Positions 23,436 through 31,520 of a DNA stretch of 31,520 bases are shown piece after piece (position 1 is the stretch's first letter; each line of letters starts with the position of its first letter). Location of the stretch: NCBI GenBank assembly GCA_937874275.1, contig CALNAU010000040.1, positions 1 to 31,520 of the forward strand. Direction: 5' to 3'. The DNA comes from an uncultured Clostridia bacterium. GTDB taxonomy: Bacteria > Bacillota > Clostridia > Christensenellales > Aristaeellaceae. A model generated the notes under the pieces. It saw only the letters and a list, made by a program, of their open reading frames with translations, was not told the origin of the DNA and made no database searches. The position numbers and the translations under genes were made by a program.

Positions 23436-24706
23436 AGAAACCAACGAAGAAACCCGAGAAGAAGAAGGCGGCGGCACGCAAACCGCGTGATCGCGGCGGC
23501 AGTGAGCGTCAGCATACCCTCATCCGTCTGGCGGGCATTGGCATGATTGTGGTGCTGCTGGTGGTCGTGGTGATGATGATTGCTTCGGTTTTCTTCCCGA
23601 CGTCGGGCCTGCTGTCCAAGCCGCGCGAGTTGATTGCGCGGGTGATTACGCCCATTCAGCGCACCTTCAGCACCGCGACGGATGGCATTGTAACCTACCT
23701 GCGTCAGCTGAAACTTCGCTCCAACCTGGAGCATGAGTACGAGCAGCTGCGCCTGCGCGCCGCTGAGCTGGAAGACAAGGCCATGCTGGCCGAGGCCTAT
23801 CGGCATCAGCTGGAGGTGTTCACGGACATGGACGACGAGTTGACGCGCAACGTCAACCTGGACGGTATTAAGGCCAATGTCATCGCCCGTGACCCCACCA
23901 ACTATACCTATGTGCTGACCATTGATGTTGGCCACAACCAGGGCGTGGAGGATAGCATGGCCGTTTGCTTCTCCGGCGCGTTGGTAGGCTATACCTTTGA
24001 CACCACGGACGACAGCGCCAAGGTGCGCGGTATTGTGGATGGCAATGCCAAGGTACACGCCATCATCGAGTCCAGCCGTGATCAGGGAGAAATCAAGGGT
24101 ACGCTGGCCATCGACGGGCAGTATGCCTGCCGCATGAGCTACCTGGAATACACCACGCTCCCGCGCCCGGGTGACCGCGTCGTTACCTCCGGCGTGGGCA
24201 TGCGCTTTATCAAAGGCATCCCCATTGGCCATGTGCGTGAGAGCACGCGCCAGTTTGAGGACAGCAAGCAGTACATCGTGGTGGAGCCCATTGTCGACTT
24301 TAACCACCTGGAATATGTGGTTGTCTACCGCTACCGGCCCGCCTACTCCGAGCCCGCGGTAGAGCGAGGCACGCAGGCTGCTTCAACCTTTGTACCCATG
24401 CCTTCCATCGAGCCAGTGCCCACGTTTATCGGCCAACCGGCTCCGGAGGTAACCGCGGGACCGGACGGCACTATCCCCACATCGGACGAGCCCGCGGCAT
24501 CGGAAACGCCTGCCCCGACTGAAACGCCCGTCCCAACGCCGACCATTGACCCCAATGCCACTGTACCGCCACCCAATTTTGAGTACAACCAGAAGGTCAT
24601 TGTCCCCGCAGGACCCACGCCCATACCGACCGAGCCGCCCACCCCGTCGCCGGTACCTACGGCCACCTTCTCGGTGGAGCAGCTAACCGTGGAGGAAGAT
24701 CCATGA
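23432..24706 (+). CDS. mreC: Rod-shape protein MreC with long Pro/Thr-rich tail
   Basis: The 424-residue protein is much longer than the typical 270-300. A lysine-rich cytoplasmic start is followed by one transmembrane helix (about 36-56). A coiled coil follows (about 90-125, LEHEYEQLRLRAAELED). The extracellular double beta-barrel runs to about residue 305, with VTSGVG and GIPIGHV typical of MreC. The rest, about 110 residues, is a low-complexity tail rich in Pro, Thr, Glu and Ala, resembling wall-spanning or linker sequence. MreC scaffolds the elongasome and activates PBP2/RodA from outside. It overlaps both neighbours by 4 bp. Confidence 0.92.
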   Translation: MKKPTKKPEKKKAAARKPRDRGGSERQHTLIRLAGIGMIVVLLVVVVMMIASVFFPTSGLLSKPRELIARVITPIQRTFSTATDGIVTYLRQLKLRSNLEHEYEQLRLRAAELEDKAMLAEAYRHQLEVFTDMDDELTRNVNLDGIKANVIARDPTNYTYVLTIDVGHNQGVEDSMAVCFSGALVGYTFDTTDDSAKVRGIVDGNAKVHAIIESSRDQGEIKGTLAIDGQYACRMSYLEYTTLPRPGDRVVTSGVGMRFIKGIPIGHVRESTRQFEDSKQYIVVEPIVDFNHLEYVVVYRYRPAYSEPAVERGTQAASTFVPMPSIEPVPTFIGQPAPEVTAGPDGTIPTSDEPAASETPAPTETPVPTPTIDPNATVPPPNFEYNQKVIVPAGPTPIPTEPPTPSPVPTATFSVEQLTVEEDP

Positions 24707-25602
24707 CCGCCCGCGCCGCATCCTATCGCAGCGGATACCTGTACGCGCTCATCAGGCTGGTCAAGATACTCTTCCTGATTCTGCTGTTTTATTTGTTACA
24801 GACGGTGGTGATGCCGCACCTGAAGCTGTGGGGCATCATGCCCAACCTGCTGATGGTGATCATTGCTATCCTGACAGTCAGCTTCGGCAAGAAGTATGCA
24901 TTCGCCTCTGGGGCGCTGATTGGCATTTTGCTTGAAACCATGACACCCAACCTGCGCATCTTCAACCTGTTGATTTACCCGGCACTGGCGCTGCTTTGCG
25001 CGCAAATTTTTGCTGATATGAGCGAAATCAAGCGCGAGCTGCTGCGCATCAAGATTGCGCAGCGGCAGGCTGACCGGCGCATTGTAGCGGTAAAAGGGGC
25101 CAGCCGCCCCAAGCGCCTGCATTTTCATTTTCAGCGCAAGTCAGCTGATGACATGGAAGCACATCTGCGTATCCTGCTCAACGCCCTGCTACTCACATTG
25201 TTCTACGAAGTGGTCATGTTGATTTATGTAGCTTTGGATGGTGTGCAGATCACGTTTTCGCATTTGCTGCGGATGATGCAGACGCTGTTGTATACAGGCT
25301 TATGGTGTGTTTTGATGTTCCCTGTGCGCGGCTTCCTGGGCATGTACCGGGGCCGTCGCCGGCAAAACGAAGCCATCATTGGGGACACGGTCATGATTTC
25401 TGAGAAGGATTTGAAGCAAATCAGCATGGCGCCCGACATGCCGGACGCCGGTGCGGTTGCAGAAGTGGCCGAAGCAACCAAACTGGATACGAGAATGCCG
25501 CAATCCGATGAAGACGAGCAGGCACACGGCGAAGAGTCTCCGCCCGATGCCGAACCTGTACCCGACACTGCCGATTCCGGCGGAGAGGAGAAGGAGCAAT
25601 GA
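24703..25602 (+). CDS. mreD: Rod-shape protein MreD, enlarged
   Basis: The protein has 299 residues against about 160-180 in typical MreD. The hydrophobic core fits MreD: helices near 20-40, 45-65, 68-85, 88-105, 155-175 and 185-205, ending at the FPVRGFLGMYRGRRR basic boundary. Two additions stand out. One is a basic loop (about 108-150, rich in Lys/Arg) between the fourth and fifth segments. The other is a soluble C-terminal tail of about 75-85 residues that becomes strongly acidic. MreD is the integral membrane part of the elongasome. The call rests largely on position between mreC and the PBP, with ATGA overlaps at both ends. Confidence 0.82.
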   Translation: MTARAASYRSGYLYALIRLVKILFLILLFYLLQTVVMPHLKLWGIMPNLLMVIIAILTVSFGKKYAFASGALIGILLETMTPNLRIFNLLIYPALALLCAQIFADMSEIKRELLRIKIAQRQADRRIVAVKGASRPKRLHFHFQRKSADDMEAHLRILLNALLLTLFYEVVMLIYVALDGVQITFSHLLRMMQTLLYTGLWCVLMFPVRGFLGMYRGRRRQNEAIIGDTVMISEKDLKQISMAPDMPDAGAVAEVAEATKLDTRMPQSDEDEQAHGEESPPDAEPVPDTADSGGEEKEQ

Positions 25603-28115
25603 AGATAGAAAAGCGAATCACCAGACGCTTTGCCGTCTTTGGTGTAATCATGTTGGTGCTCTTTGGCGTCTTGATTGGCGGCCTGTACGATCTGCAGATA
25701 TCCAAGGCTGACCAGTATCAGTCCTCCGCCAGCGTGGACCGCGTCAAGACCATCCGGCTGACGGGTACCCGCGGCATGATTACCGATGCCAATTCCAACA
25801 TCCTCGCCCGCAGCGAACCGATGTACAATGTCACCTTCTACCGCACCAATGGTCAGAACAGCACCAAGGCCTACGCCACACTCACAGACTCTATTTTGGA
25901 AACCATTGGGATTGTTGAGAAAAATGGCGGCGAGCTGAGCGTCAAGTTTCCCATCGAACGGGACGAAAAGACCGGGGAATGGGTGTTCAACTTCGGTAAG
26001 GGCGTATCGCAGCGGGCGCTGGAAATCCGGGAAAGCCAGTGGCGCAGCAACCACTACCTGTCGCCCGGCTCCTATCCAACGCCTGCGGACTGCTATGACA
26101 GGCTGATGAAGCTGTATTCCCTGGAAGGCAAGGAGCTTGACGAGGAAACCAACCGCAAGGTGATGGCTGTGCATTCGGAGATGAACATGAACATCTTCCT
26201 CTCCTTGCCGGTTGTTATCGCCAAGGACGTGTCCTTTGCCACCGTCAGTGAAATCATCGGCCGTAGCATGGTGCTGGAAGGCATGGACGTAGAGGTGGGG
26301 GAAAAGCGCGTCTACCCGCGCAACACCATGGCGTCCCAGGTTATCGGCTATGTCGGTCCTATCTCCGACAGCGATAACTACCAGACGGATTTACAGCCGT
26401 TGGGCTATGCCCTCAATGACACCATCGGCAAGGATGGCATTGAGAAGAGCATGGAAAACTGGCTGACCCCCAACATCACCAGCCGACAGGGCTACCGCGT
26501 GATGGAGAAGGACAGCGCGGGCCGCCTGACCAGGGAAATCAGCCGTCAGGTGCCCGAAAACGGCAACAACGTCAAACTGACGTTGATTGCCTCCTATCAG
26601 CAGGCGGCGGAGCAGGCCATTGCCGCCAATGTGGCCGATACCCGTGCCGAGCAGGAACGCCGCATGTTTGACGACCGCTGGCGTGAGACAAACCGTGTGA
26701 AGATGGAGGACAGGGACTTTGACAAGTTCCCCCTCAAATTGGCGGAAACCGGTGCCATGATGGTGCTGGATGTCAAGACCGGCAAAGTGCTGGCCATGGC
26801 GCAGTATCCCACATATGATTTAAACGCCATGGTGGCCGGCGGCAAGGAAGCCACGGACATCCTGCTGGATCCCCGCAACGTGATGCTCAACTACAACATA
26901 CAGTCCCGCGCGGAGCCCGGCTCCATCTTCAAGATGGTGCCCGCCATGGCAGCGCTGACCAATGGTGTGCTGGGCACCACCGAGACTATTTCCGACCAGG
27001 GCCCATTCGATAAATACACCAAGAACGTCAGCGAGGCACCGACCTGCTGGATTGCCAAAAACCAGCGGGGTACCCACTCCAACCTCAACATTGTGGGTGG
27101 CATCCGCCAGTCGTGCAACTATTTCTTCTATGAGATTTCCAGCCGCCTATATGGCGAGACCGGCAGCAACCTGCTCTACAAATATGCGGCGCAGATGGGG
27201 CTGACCACCAAGACGGGCATCCAGTTGCCGGGCGAGGCCCGCAGCATCGTTGGCTGCCAGACATCCCTGTACGACCCAACGGTCAGCATTCGTGAGCAGG
27301 AGACCTACATGCCCCTGCTGGTCGCTGAAAAAATCAAGCAGCACCTGCGTACCATCGGCTCCAGCTATGGCATCGATTATGACGATGTACGCCTGGATAC
27401 CTGCGTGAAGCGCCTGATGGACATGGCGATTGTGACGCACTCTGATGATTGGTCGGATGCCATGCGCCCCATCCTGATGGCCGAACTTAACATGACGCGC
27501 GATATGGTCTGGGCGCAGGCCACCATCGGCGATATCTGGGTTTACCTCAACGATATCAAGTGGGGTGGCAGCTCGGAGATTCAGATGGGCATTGGACAGT
27601 CCATCACCACGCTGACGCCCGCCGCGGTATCGCGCTATGCGGCCAGCCTGGGCAATGGCGGCATCGTGCACAACCTATCTATTGTGGACTCCATCACTTC
27701 GCCCGATGGCGATATCCTCAATCAGTATAAGCCCAGCGTGTTCGGTCAACTGGAAGATGCCTATCTGTACCTGCCCTATATCAAGGAAGGAATGAAGGGC
27801 GTGGTTGACGCCGAAGGTACGGCCGGCAGGCTGTTCCGCGGCTGGAAATATCGCGACGAAGTCTGGGGAAAGACGGGCACGTCGCAGGTGACCATCGGCA
27901 ACATCAAGCTGGATTTGGAAAACAATGGTTGGTTCGTGTTGCTTACGCCCTTCAGCACCGATGCCGAAATCGCCGTCATCACACTGATACCGAACGGGTT
28001 GTCCGGCACCCTGACGGCACCATCGGCCAAGCAGTTTGTCGACTGGTGGATGAGCAACCGCAACCAGACCAATCAGGACAGCCCGCCCGTTGGCGGCAAC
28101 GAGCTGATGCCGTAA
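25599..28115 (+). CDS. mrdA: Class B penicillin-binding protein (PBP2/MrdA type)
   Basis: The 838-residue protein has an N-terminal transmembrane helix (about 12-34) and a pedestal/dimerisation domain. The transpeptidase domain has the three catalytic motifs SIFK (Ser442-Lys445), SCN (505-507) and KTGT (758-761). It cross-links peptidoglycan during side-wall growth, with RodA (encoded two genes on) as glycosyltransferase partner. The gap between SCN and KTGT is about 250 residues, longer than in E. coli PBP2, and contains a mostly helical insertion around 550-650. Clostridial members are often long. The start overlaps mreD as ATGA. Confidence 0.93.
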   Translation: MKIEKRITRRFAVFGVIMLVLFGVLIGGLYDLQISKADQYQSSASVDRVKTIRLTGTRGMITDANSNILARSEPMYNVTFYRTNGQNSTKAYATLTDSILETIGIVEKNGGELSVKFPIERDEKTGEWVFNFGKGVSQRALEIRESQWRSNHYLSPGSYPTPADCYDRLMKLYSLEGKELDEETNRKVMAVHSEMNMNIFLSLPVVIAKDVSFATVSEIIGRSMVLEGMDVEVGEKRVYPRNTMASQVIGYVGPISDSDNYQTDLQPLGYALNDTIGKDGIEKSMENWLTPNITSRQGYRVMEKDSAGRLTREISRQVPENGNNVKLTLIASYQQAAEQAIAANVADTRAEQERRMFDDRWRETNRVKMEDRDFDKFPLKLAETGAMMVLDVKTGKVLAMAQYPTYDLNAMVAGGKEATDILLDPRNVMLNYNIQSRAEPGSIFKMVPAMAALTNGVLGTTETISDQGPFDKYTKNVSEAPTCWIAKNQRGTHSNLNIVGGIRQSCNYFFYEISSRLYGETGSNLLYKYAAQMGLTTKTGIQLPGEARSIVGCQTSLYDPTVSIREQETYMPLLVAEKIKQHLRTIGSSYGIDYDDVRLDTCVKRLMDMAIVTHSDDWSDAMRPILMAELNMTRDMVWAQATIGDIWVYLNDIKWGGSSEIQMGIGQSITTLTPAAVSRYAASLGNGGIVHNLSIVDSITSPDGDILNQYKPSVFGQLEDAYLYLPYIKEGMKGVVDAEGTAGRLFRGWKYRDEVWGKTGTSQVTIGNIKLDLENNGWFVLLTPFSTDAEIAVITLIPNGLSGTLTAPSAKQFVDWWMSNRNQTNQDSPPVGGNELMP

Positions 28116-28126
28116 GAAGAGAGAGC

Positions 28127-28927
28127 ATGGGACAGATTATGATGATAGCCTCCGGCAAAGGAGGCGTTGGAAAAACCACACTCGCGGCAGCGCTTGGCAT
28201 TTGTTTTGCCAAGCGCGGCCTGCGCGCGTTGGTGTTGGACGCGGATGTGGGTCTGCGAAACATGGACTTGATGCTTGGGATGCAGGATAAGGTGCTGTAT
28301 GAGTTGACCGATTGTGTCAATCGGCGTTGCACGCTGGATGACGCGCTGATTCCTCATCCGAAATATCCATTGCTGCATCTGCTGTCTGCCGGGCAAGATG
28401 CGCGCCCGAAGGATTTTGTGCGCAAGGACCTGAGCCGCACCCTCAAAACGCTGCGTCCACGCTATGACATGCTCATCATTGACGCGCCAGCAGGTGTCGG
28501 CCGCGGCATCAAGAACTTCATTGGCCTGGCGGATCGGTTTCTGCTGGTGGCTACGCCTGACGATATCTGCCTGCGCGATACCGAAAAAACTGCCCGCATC
28601 CTGTCTGAGGAAGGACGTGAACATCCGGGGCTGGTACTCAACCGATACGATTGGCGCCTGGCGCGGAGCGGCGTGATTCCCATGCCTGAGCCGCTGGCGC
28701 TGGCCATGGATATGCCGCTGCTGGGCGTTGTACCGCAGGACGACAGCGTGTACCGGGCTATGTTGGCGGGCAGTGCATTGTTAGATTCGGCAGCGCCCCA
28801 GGTGAAGGAAGAGATCGAGGGATTGGCGGACCGCTTGCAAGGGTTGCCTACCCGCATTGAAGCACCGCAGGAAAAATTGGCCGATAAGCTTCGCCGTTTG
28901 TTTGCGAAGGAGGCGGTCAGGCCATGA
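28127..28927 (+). CDS. minD: Septum-site ATPase MinD
   Basis: The 266-residue deviant-Walker ATPase has KGGVGKTT at 11-18 with the signature Lys11, DADVGLRNMDLMLG at 38-51, and DAPAGVGRGIKN at 119-130. The C-terminal helix (LADKLRRLFAKE) fits the MinD membrane-targeting amphipathic sequence. MinD binds membrane in its ATP dimer state and recruits MinC to block polar division, with MinE or DivIVA giving position. Here neither minC nor minE is adjacent; the gene sits directly between the class B PBP and rodA. The ATG at 28127 is 11 bp after the PBP stop with a purine-rich site (AGAAGAGAGAG). It overlaps rodA by 4 bp. Confidence 0.9.
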   Translation: MGQIMMIASGKGGVGKTTLAAALGICFAKRGLRALVLDADVGLRNMDLMLGMQDKVLYELTDCVNRRCTLDDALIPHPKYPLLHLLSAGQDARPKDFVRKDLSRTLKTLRPRYDMLIIDAPAGVGRGIKNFIGLADRFLLVATPDDICLRDTEKTARILSEEGREHPGLVLNRYDWRLARSGVIPMPEPLALAMDMPLLGVVPQDDSVYRAMLAGSALLDSAAPQVKEEIEGLADRLQGLPTRIEAPQEKLADKLRRLFAKEAVRP

Positions 28928-30174
28928 TGCTGTCTGAGGACAGGCGCACCAAGCCGCATTTTGATATCGTTCTGCTGCTGATGATGTATTTGCTGATGTT
29001 CATCGGCGTGCTGATGATATCAGTGGCTACATTCAACCCGGATGTCAGCGCGGATGTACCGCTCCTTAACCGCATTCTCAACTCGGACTCGGGCAGTTGG
29101 CAGGCCATTTTTGTGGTGGCCTCCCCTGCGGCGGTGTGGTTCATCGTTTCCATACCCTACGAGCACTTCCGCAGCTACGCGCGAATGTACTATTACGCGG
29201 TGCTGATTTTGCTGGTGATTGTGCTTGGTGCATCCTCCATCCGCAACGTGCGCGCGTGGCTGTCGGTGGGCCTTGGCCGCATGATTCAGCCGGCCGAGTT
29301 TGCCAAGCTTACCATCATCCTGATGCTCGCACGGTCGATGGCCTCCACACCCAAGCCCATGAATACCTTCAAGGACGCGATCCGTACCATGGCTACCTTC
29401 GCTGTTCCCGCGGGCATTACGGTGTTGCAGGGCGAGGTAGGCTCGGTCATCGTCATGGCGGTGATTTTCTACATGATGATTGTATTCGGTGGGGCAGATT
29501 GGAAGTGGTTGACGCTCCTGATGGTTTTGGCCGTCATTGCGGTAGGCACCTTGTTTGCCTATGGTTTGATTAGCGGGTCTGAAGATTTCCGCCTGCAGCG
29601 CATCCTTTCGTTTCTTGATCCCCGAAAGTATCCGCTCAGCGGCGGATATCAAATATTGAACTCCGAGCAGGCCATCGGCTCCGGTGGCCTGACGGGCATT
29701 GGATTGTTCATTCCCGGTTCGCTCAGCCAGCTGAACTTTGTGCCGGAGGACTGGACGGATTTCGTATTCGCCACAGTGGGTGAAGCGGTTGGGTTTATCG
29801 GTTCTACCGTTATTGTGCTGTTGTATCTGGCCATGCTGCTCCGGATGCTGTACCTGGCTCGCTACACCTACGACAAGTTCGGACGCATGATAATCATCGG
29901 TGTGATGAGCATGCTGTTTATCCACATTTTTCAAAACATCGCCATGACCATCGGCTTGATGCCTATCACCGGCATACCGTTGCCATTTCTCAGTTACGGC
30001 GGATCAAACCTGTTGACCAACATCGTTGGTGTATCCCTTGTGCTCAACGTGGTGAAGAACCGCTCCAACGCCATGCCCAACTACAGCATGCCCGTCACAA
30101 TCGCCACAACCGGCCGCCGCGGGGCCAAAAAGAAAATCTATGTAAATAGGGCCAAGCCGGCCAGAAAACATTGA
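28924..30174 (+). CDS. rodA: Peptidoglycan glycosyltransferase RodA (SEDS family)
   Basis: The 416-residue protein has about ten membrane helices. SEDS signatures are seen: the VRAWLSVG...IQPAEFAKL block (about 108-129), the loop ending in VPEDWTDFVFA, whose aspartate matches the catalytic Asp of RodA, and the final GIPLPFLSYGGSNLLTN block. RodA polymerises lipid II glycan strands with its class B PBP partner encoded two genes upstream. FtsW/SpoVE are relatives, but the operon context favours RodA. A short basic tail ends the protein. It begins inside the minD stop (ATGA). It is the last gene of the mre operon; no clear terminator follows. Confidence 0.93.
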   Translation: MMLSEDRRTKPHFDIVLLLMMYLLMFIGVLMISVATFNPDVSADVPLLNRILNSDSGSWQAIFVVASPAAVWFIVSIPYEHFRSYARMYYYAVLILLVIVLGASSIRNVRAWLSVGLGRMIQPAEFAKLTIILMLARSMASTPKPMNTFKDAIRTMATFAVPAGITVLQGEVGSVIVMAVIFYMMIVFGGADWKWLTLLMVLAVIAVGTLFAYGLISGSEDFRLQRILSFLDPRKYPLSGGYQILNSEQAIGSGGLTGIGLFIPGSLSQLNFVPEDWTDFVFATVGEAVGFIGSTVIVLLYLAMLLRMLYLARYTYDKFGRMIIIGVMSMLFIHIFQNIAMTIGLMPITGIPLPFLSYGGSNLLTNIVGVSLVLNVVKNRSNAMPNYSMPVTIATTGRRGAKKKIYVNRAKPARKH

Positions 30175-30196
30175 TAATCTTTGTGGCTTTTTCCCC

Positions 30197-30225
30197 TTGT
30201 CTTATGAGGGATGTCATAGTATAAT
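30197..30225 (+). promoter_or_regulatory. Sigma-A promoter of the zinc-ribbon/phosphoesterase pair
   Basis: TTGTCT at 30197-30202 and a perfect TATAAT at 30220-30225 are 17 bp apart, with a start near 30232. This shows that the last two genes form their own unit and are not only read through from rodA. Confidence 0.82.
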
Positions 30226-30277
30226 CGCGCAAGCCTAAGGCATCAAACAGTTGAGAGAAGAAAAGGGGTCTGGCGAA

Positions 30278-30685
30278 GTGTTGGTCAAATGTCCGAAATG
30301 CGAACTGAATTATATGGAAGAAACCGACAAAATTTGCAGGGTCTGCTTTCGTGAGATTCATGGCATGGATATGCCCGACGAGCAAGAGATGTGCACCATA
30401 TGCAATGAGGTGCCGGTGATGTCTGGTAAGGTTTTCTGCTCCATTTGTTTTCGCGAGATGAACGGGGAAAAAGTGGACGACCTGGAGACGCCAAGTGAGG
30501 ATGACGAGGATGAGCCGATTCACAGCGGCGCAGAGACCGTTAGCACCATGGATGAGATCGTCCCCGATTTGACGGATTCCGACATTCCGGAGCCTGAGCT
30601 ACGCGAGATAGACAAGGACCTTTCCCTGGAAGAGCTGGAAGAAAAGGAAGACGCCGACGAAGACGGCCTGGACGATGACGAATAA
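30278..30685 (+). CDS. Acidic protein with two tandem zinc ribbons, function unknown
   Basis: The protein has about 135 residues. Two similar Cys4 modules lie in tandem: CPKC...CRVCFREIHG and CTIC...CSICFREMNG. The shared ending (C-x-x-C-F-R-E-x-x-G) suggests an internal duplication. The remaining half is disordered-looking and strongly acidic, ending in a run of Asp/Glu. I recognise no named family. The short zinc ribbons and acidic tail could bind a nucleic-acid protein or ribosome. The start is uncertain: GTG at 30278 is preferred, with AAAGGGG 9 bases upstream, while TTG at 30281 or 30251 are alternatives. It overlaps the phosphoesterase gene by 11 bp, implying coupled expression. Confidence 0.7.
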   Translation: MLVKCPKCELNYMEETDKICRVCFREIHGMDMPDEQEMCTICNEVPVMSGKVFCSICFREMNGEKVDDLETPSEDDEDEPIHSGAETVSTMDEIVPDLTDSDIPEPELREIDKDLSLEELEEKEDADEDGLDDDE

Positions 30686-31391
30686 TCATCCTACGCGCAT
30701 ATATGCCATTGGGGATTTGCACCTTCCCGGCGGTTCGGACAAGCCTATGCATGTGTTCGGACCCCACTGGGAAGGTCATTTTGATAAGATTGCTGCGGAT
30801 TGGACAAACCGGGTGAATGACAACGATATTGTACTGATTCCCGGCGATATCAGCTGGGCCATGCAAATGCAGGATGCCGTCCCCGACCTTGAAGCGATTG
30901 GCCGTTTACCGGGCAAGAAAATCATCATTCGTGGGAATCATGACTACTGGTGGGGATCCATTTCGCGATTGCGCAGCAATTTGCCTGTTGGCATGTATGC
31001 CATTCAGAATGATGCTGTGGTACTGGATGATATGGTTTTCTGCGGCTCCCGTGGATGGATGTTGCCCAATGATGAGACGGATCATGAAAATCGCAAGATA
31101 TACCAACGCGAGTTACTGCGCATGGAGCTTTCATTGCAGCATGCCAGGCGATTGCTGCCGGTCGGTCGATTGGTGGTGATCATCCATTACCCACCAACCG
31201 ATGCCATCGGCAGTGACTCACCCATGTCCATACTGTTTGAGAAATATCAGGTGTGTGATGTTGTGTATGGTCACTTGCATGGCGCTTCAAATGCTAATGC
31301 GTTTGTTGGCAGTATTCATGGCGTGCGGTACCATCCAGTTTCGTGCGATGGATTAGATTTCCAATTGTATCAATTGCCGAGTAAGGCATAG
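30675..31391 (+). CDS. Calcineurin-type metallophosphoesterase
   Basis: The 238-residue cytoplasmic protein has all the phosphoesterase metal motifs: GDLHL with D14/H16, GDIS with D58, GNHDYWW with N88/H89, H171 in IIHYPPT, and GHLHG with H200/H202. The set and length match a Bacillota group of stand-alone phosphohydrolases of unknown substrate. The ATG at 30675 lies inside the end of the zinc-ribbon gene with no clear ribosome site, so translation is probably coupled. A good terminator follows at 31445. Confidence 0.87.
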   Translation: MTNNHPTRIYAIGDLHLPGGSDKPMHVFGPHWEGHFDKIAADWTNRVNDNDIVLIPGDISWAMQMQDAVPDLEAIGRLPGKKIIIRGNHDYWWGSISRLRSNLPVGMYAIQNDAVVLDDMVFCGSRGWMLPNDETDHENRKIYQRELLRMELSLQHARRLLPVGRLVVIIHYPPTDAIGSDSPMSILFEKYQVCDVVYGHLHGASNANAFVGSIHGVRYHPVSCDGLDFQLYQLPSKA

Positions 31392-31444
31392 CAGTAGCAA
31401 TAGCCTCCTAAAATAGGCATTCTTCACCCATAAAAAACCAATAT

Positions 31445-31466
31445 AAGCGCAGCAATGCGCTTTTTT
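31445..31466 (+). terminator. Rho-independent terminator
   Basis: A perfect 7-bp stem (AAGCGCA at 31445-31451 with TGCGCTT at 31456-31462) with a GCAA tetraloop is followed by a T run. A wider dyad, GCATTCTTCA (31417-31426) with TGAAGAATGC (31471-31480), encloses it, making a larger two-level hairpin. Confidence 0.85.
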
Positions 31467-31520
31467 GTGTTGAAGAATGCTTAGGAAGTGGAAAAGAATG
31501 GGGGAACGCTCCTTTTACCG

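Noticed and set aside
22317..24307. Large minus-strand frames over mreB and mreC
   Set aside because: They are antisense shadows of clear mreB and mreC genes, with no ribosome sites and no family resemblance.
25224..26174. Minus-strand frame over the end of mreD and the start of the PBP
   Set aside because: It crosses two real genes that are linked by an ATGA overlap on the other strand and has no recognisable domain.
1..31520. CRISPR arrays, phage genes, IS transposases, toxin-antitoxin pairs
   Set aside because: None was seen: no regularly spaced direct repeats, no transposase or integrase motifs and no small two-gene toxin pairs could be supported.

Overview
The window reads as a chromosomal stretch from a Bacillota (Firmicutes), most likely an uncultured Clostridia-type bacterium with moderately high GC. 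The pointers are the ctsR-mcsA-mcsB-clpC operon, strong AGGAGG-type ribosome binding sites, sigma-A promoters with 17-bp spacers, and a mreBCD-pbp-minD-rodA cluster. It is almost entirely core genome. No phage, IS transposase, CRISPR array or plasmid module is visible.

Layout. (1) 281-6698, plus strand: a six-gene chain with overlapping ends, encoding a YycJ-like metallo-hydrolase, a CPBP membrane protease, a second MBL hydrolase, ComEC, DNA polymerase III delta (HolA) and RsmG. It starts from a good promoter at 281-309. (2) 6690-6919: a hairpin-rich element of about 230 bp with 27-bp imperfect terminal inverted repeats, lying between convergent genes. (3) 6927-10080, minus strand: an MrfA/YprA-type helicase, then a SpoU-family RNA methyltransferase. 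(4) 10138-11334: tRNA-Pro(GGG) on plus, an AT-richer SAM methyltransferase on minus, and tRNA-Ala(GGC) on minus, with promoters and terminators for the tRNAs. (5) 11434-12066: ribosomal protein bL25/Ctc. (6) 12156-14075, minus: a membrane zinc-ribbon protein and a TPM-domain membrane protein, directly abutted. (7) 14302-18829, plus: ctsR, mcsA, mcsB-like and clpC, with a readable CtsR operator at the start point. (8) 18898-21714: metG and tatD. (9) 21765-30174: maf, mreB, mreC, mreD, class B PBP, minD and rodA, a cell-elongation operon mostly linked by 4-bp ATGA overlaps. (10) 30197-31466: an acidic double-zinc-ribbon protein, a metallophosphoesterase and a terminator.

The most unusual point is in the stress operon. 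The mcsB gene is intact and in its normal place, but the protein has lost the arginine and cysteine positions that make the family an ATP-dependent arginine kinase, and it has also lost the phospho-arginine-binding motif. The neighbouring ClpC has lost one of the two N-domain glutamates that bind phospho-arginine in the Bacillus protein. Together these suggest a CtsR/McsA/ClpC system that no longer runs on arginine phosphorylation and keeps a pseudokinase, possibly as an adaptor. Other points are the structured repeat at 6690-6919, a MinD encoded with elongasome genes but without MinC or MinE, long tails on MreC and MreD, and two small zinc-ribbon operons of unknown role.

All family assignments come from reading motifs and comparing with remembered family sequences. 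No search or alignment was run.
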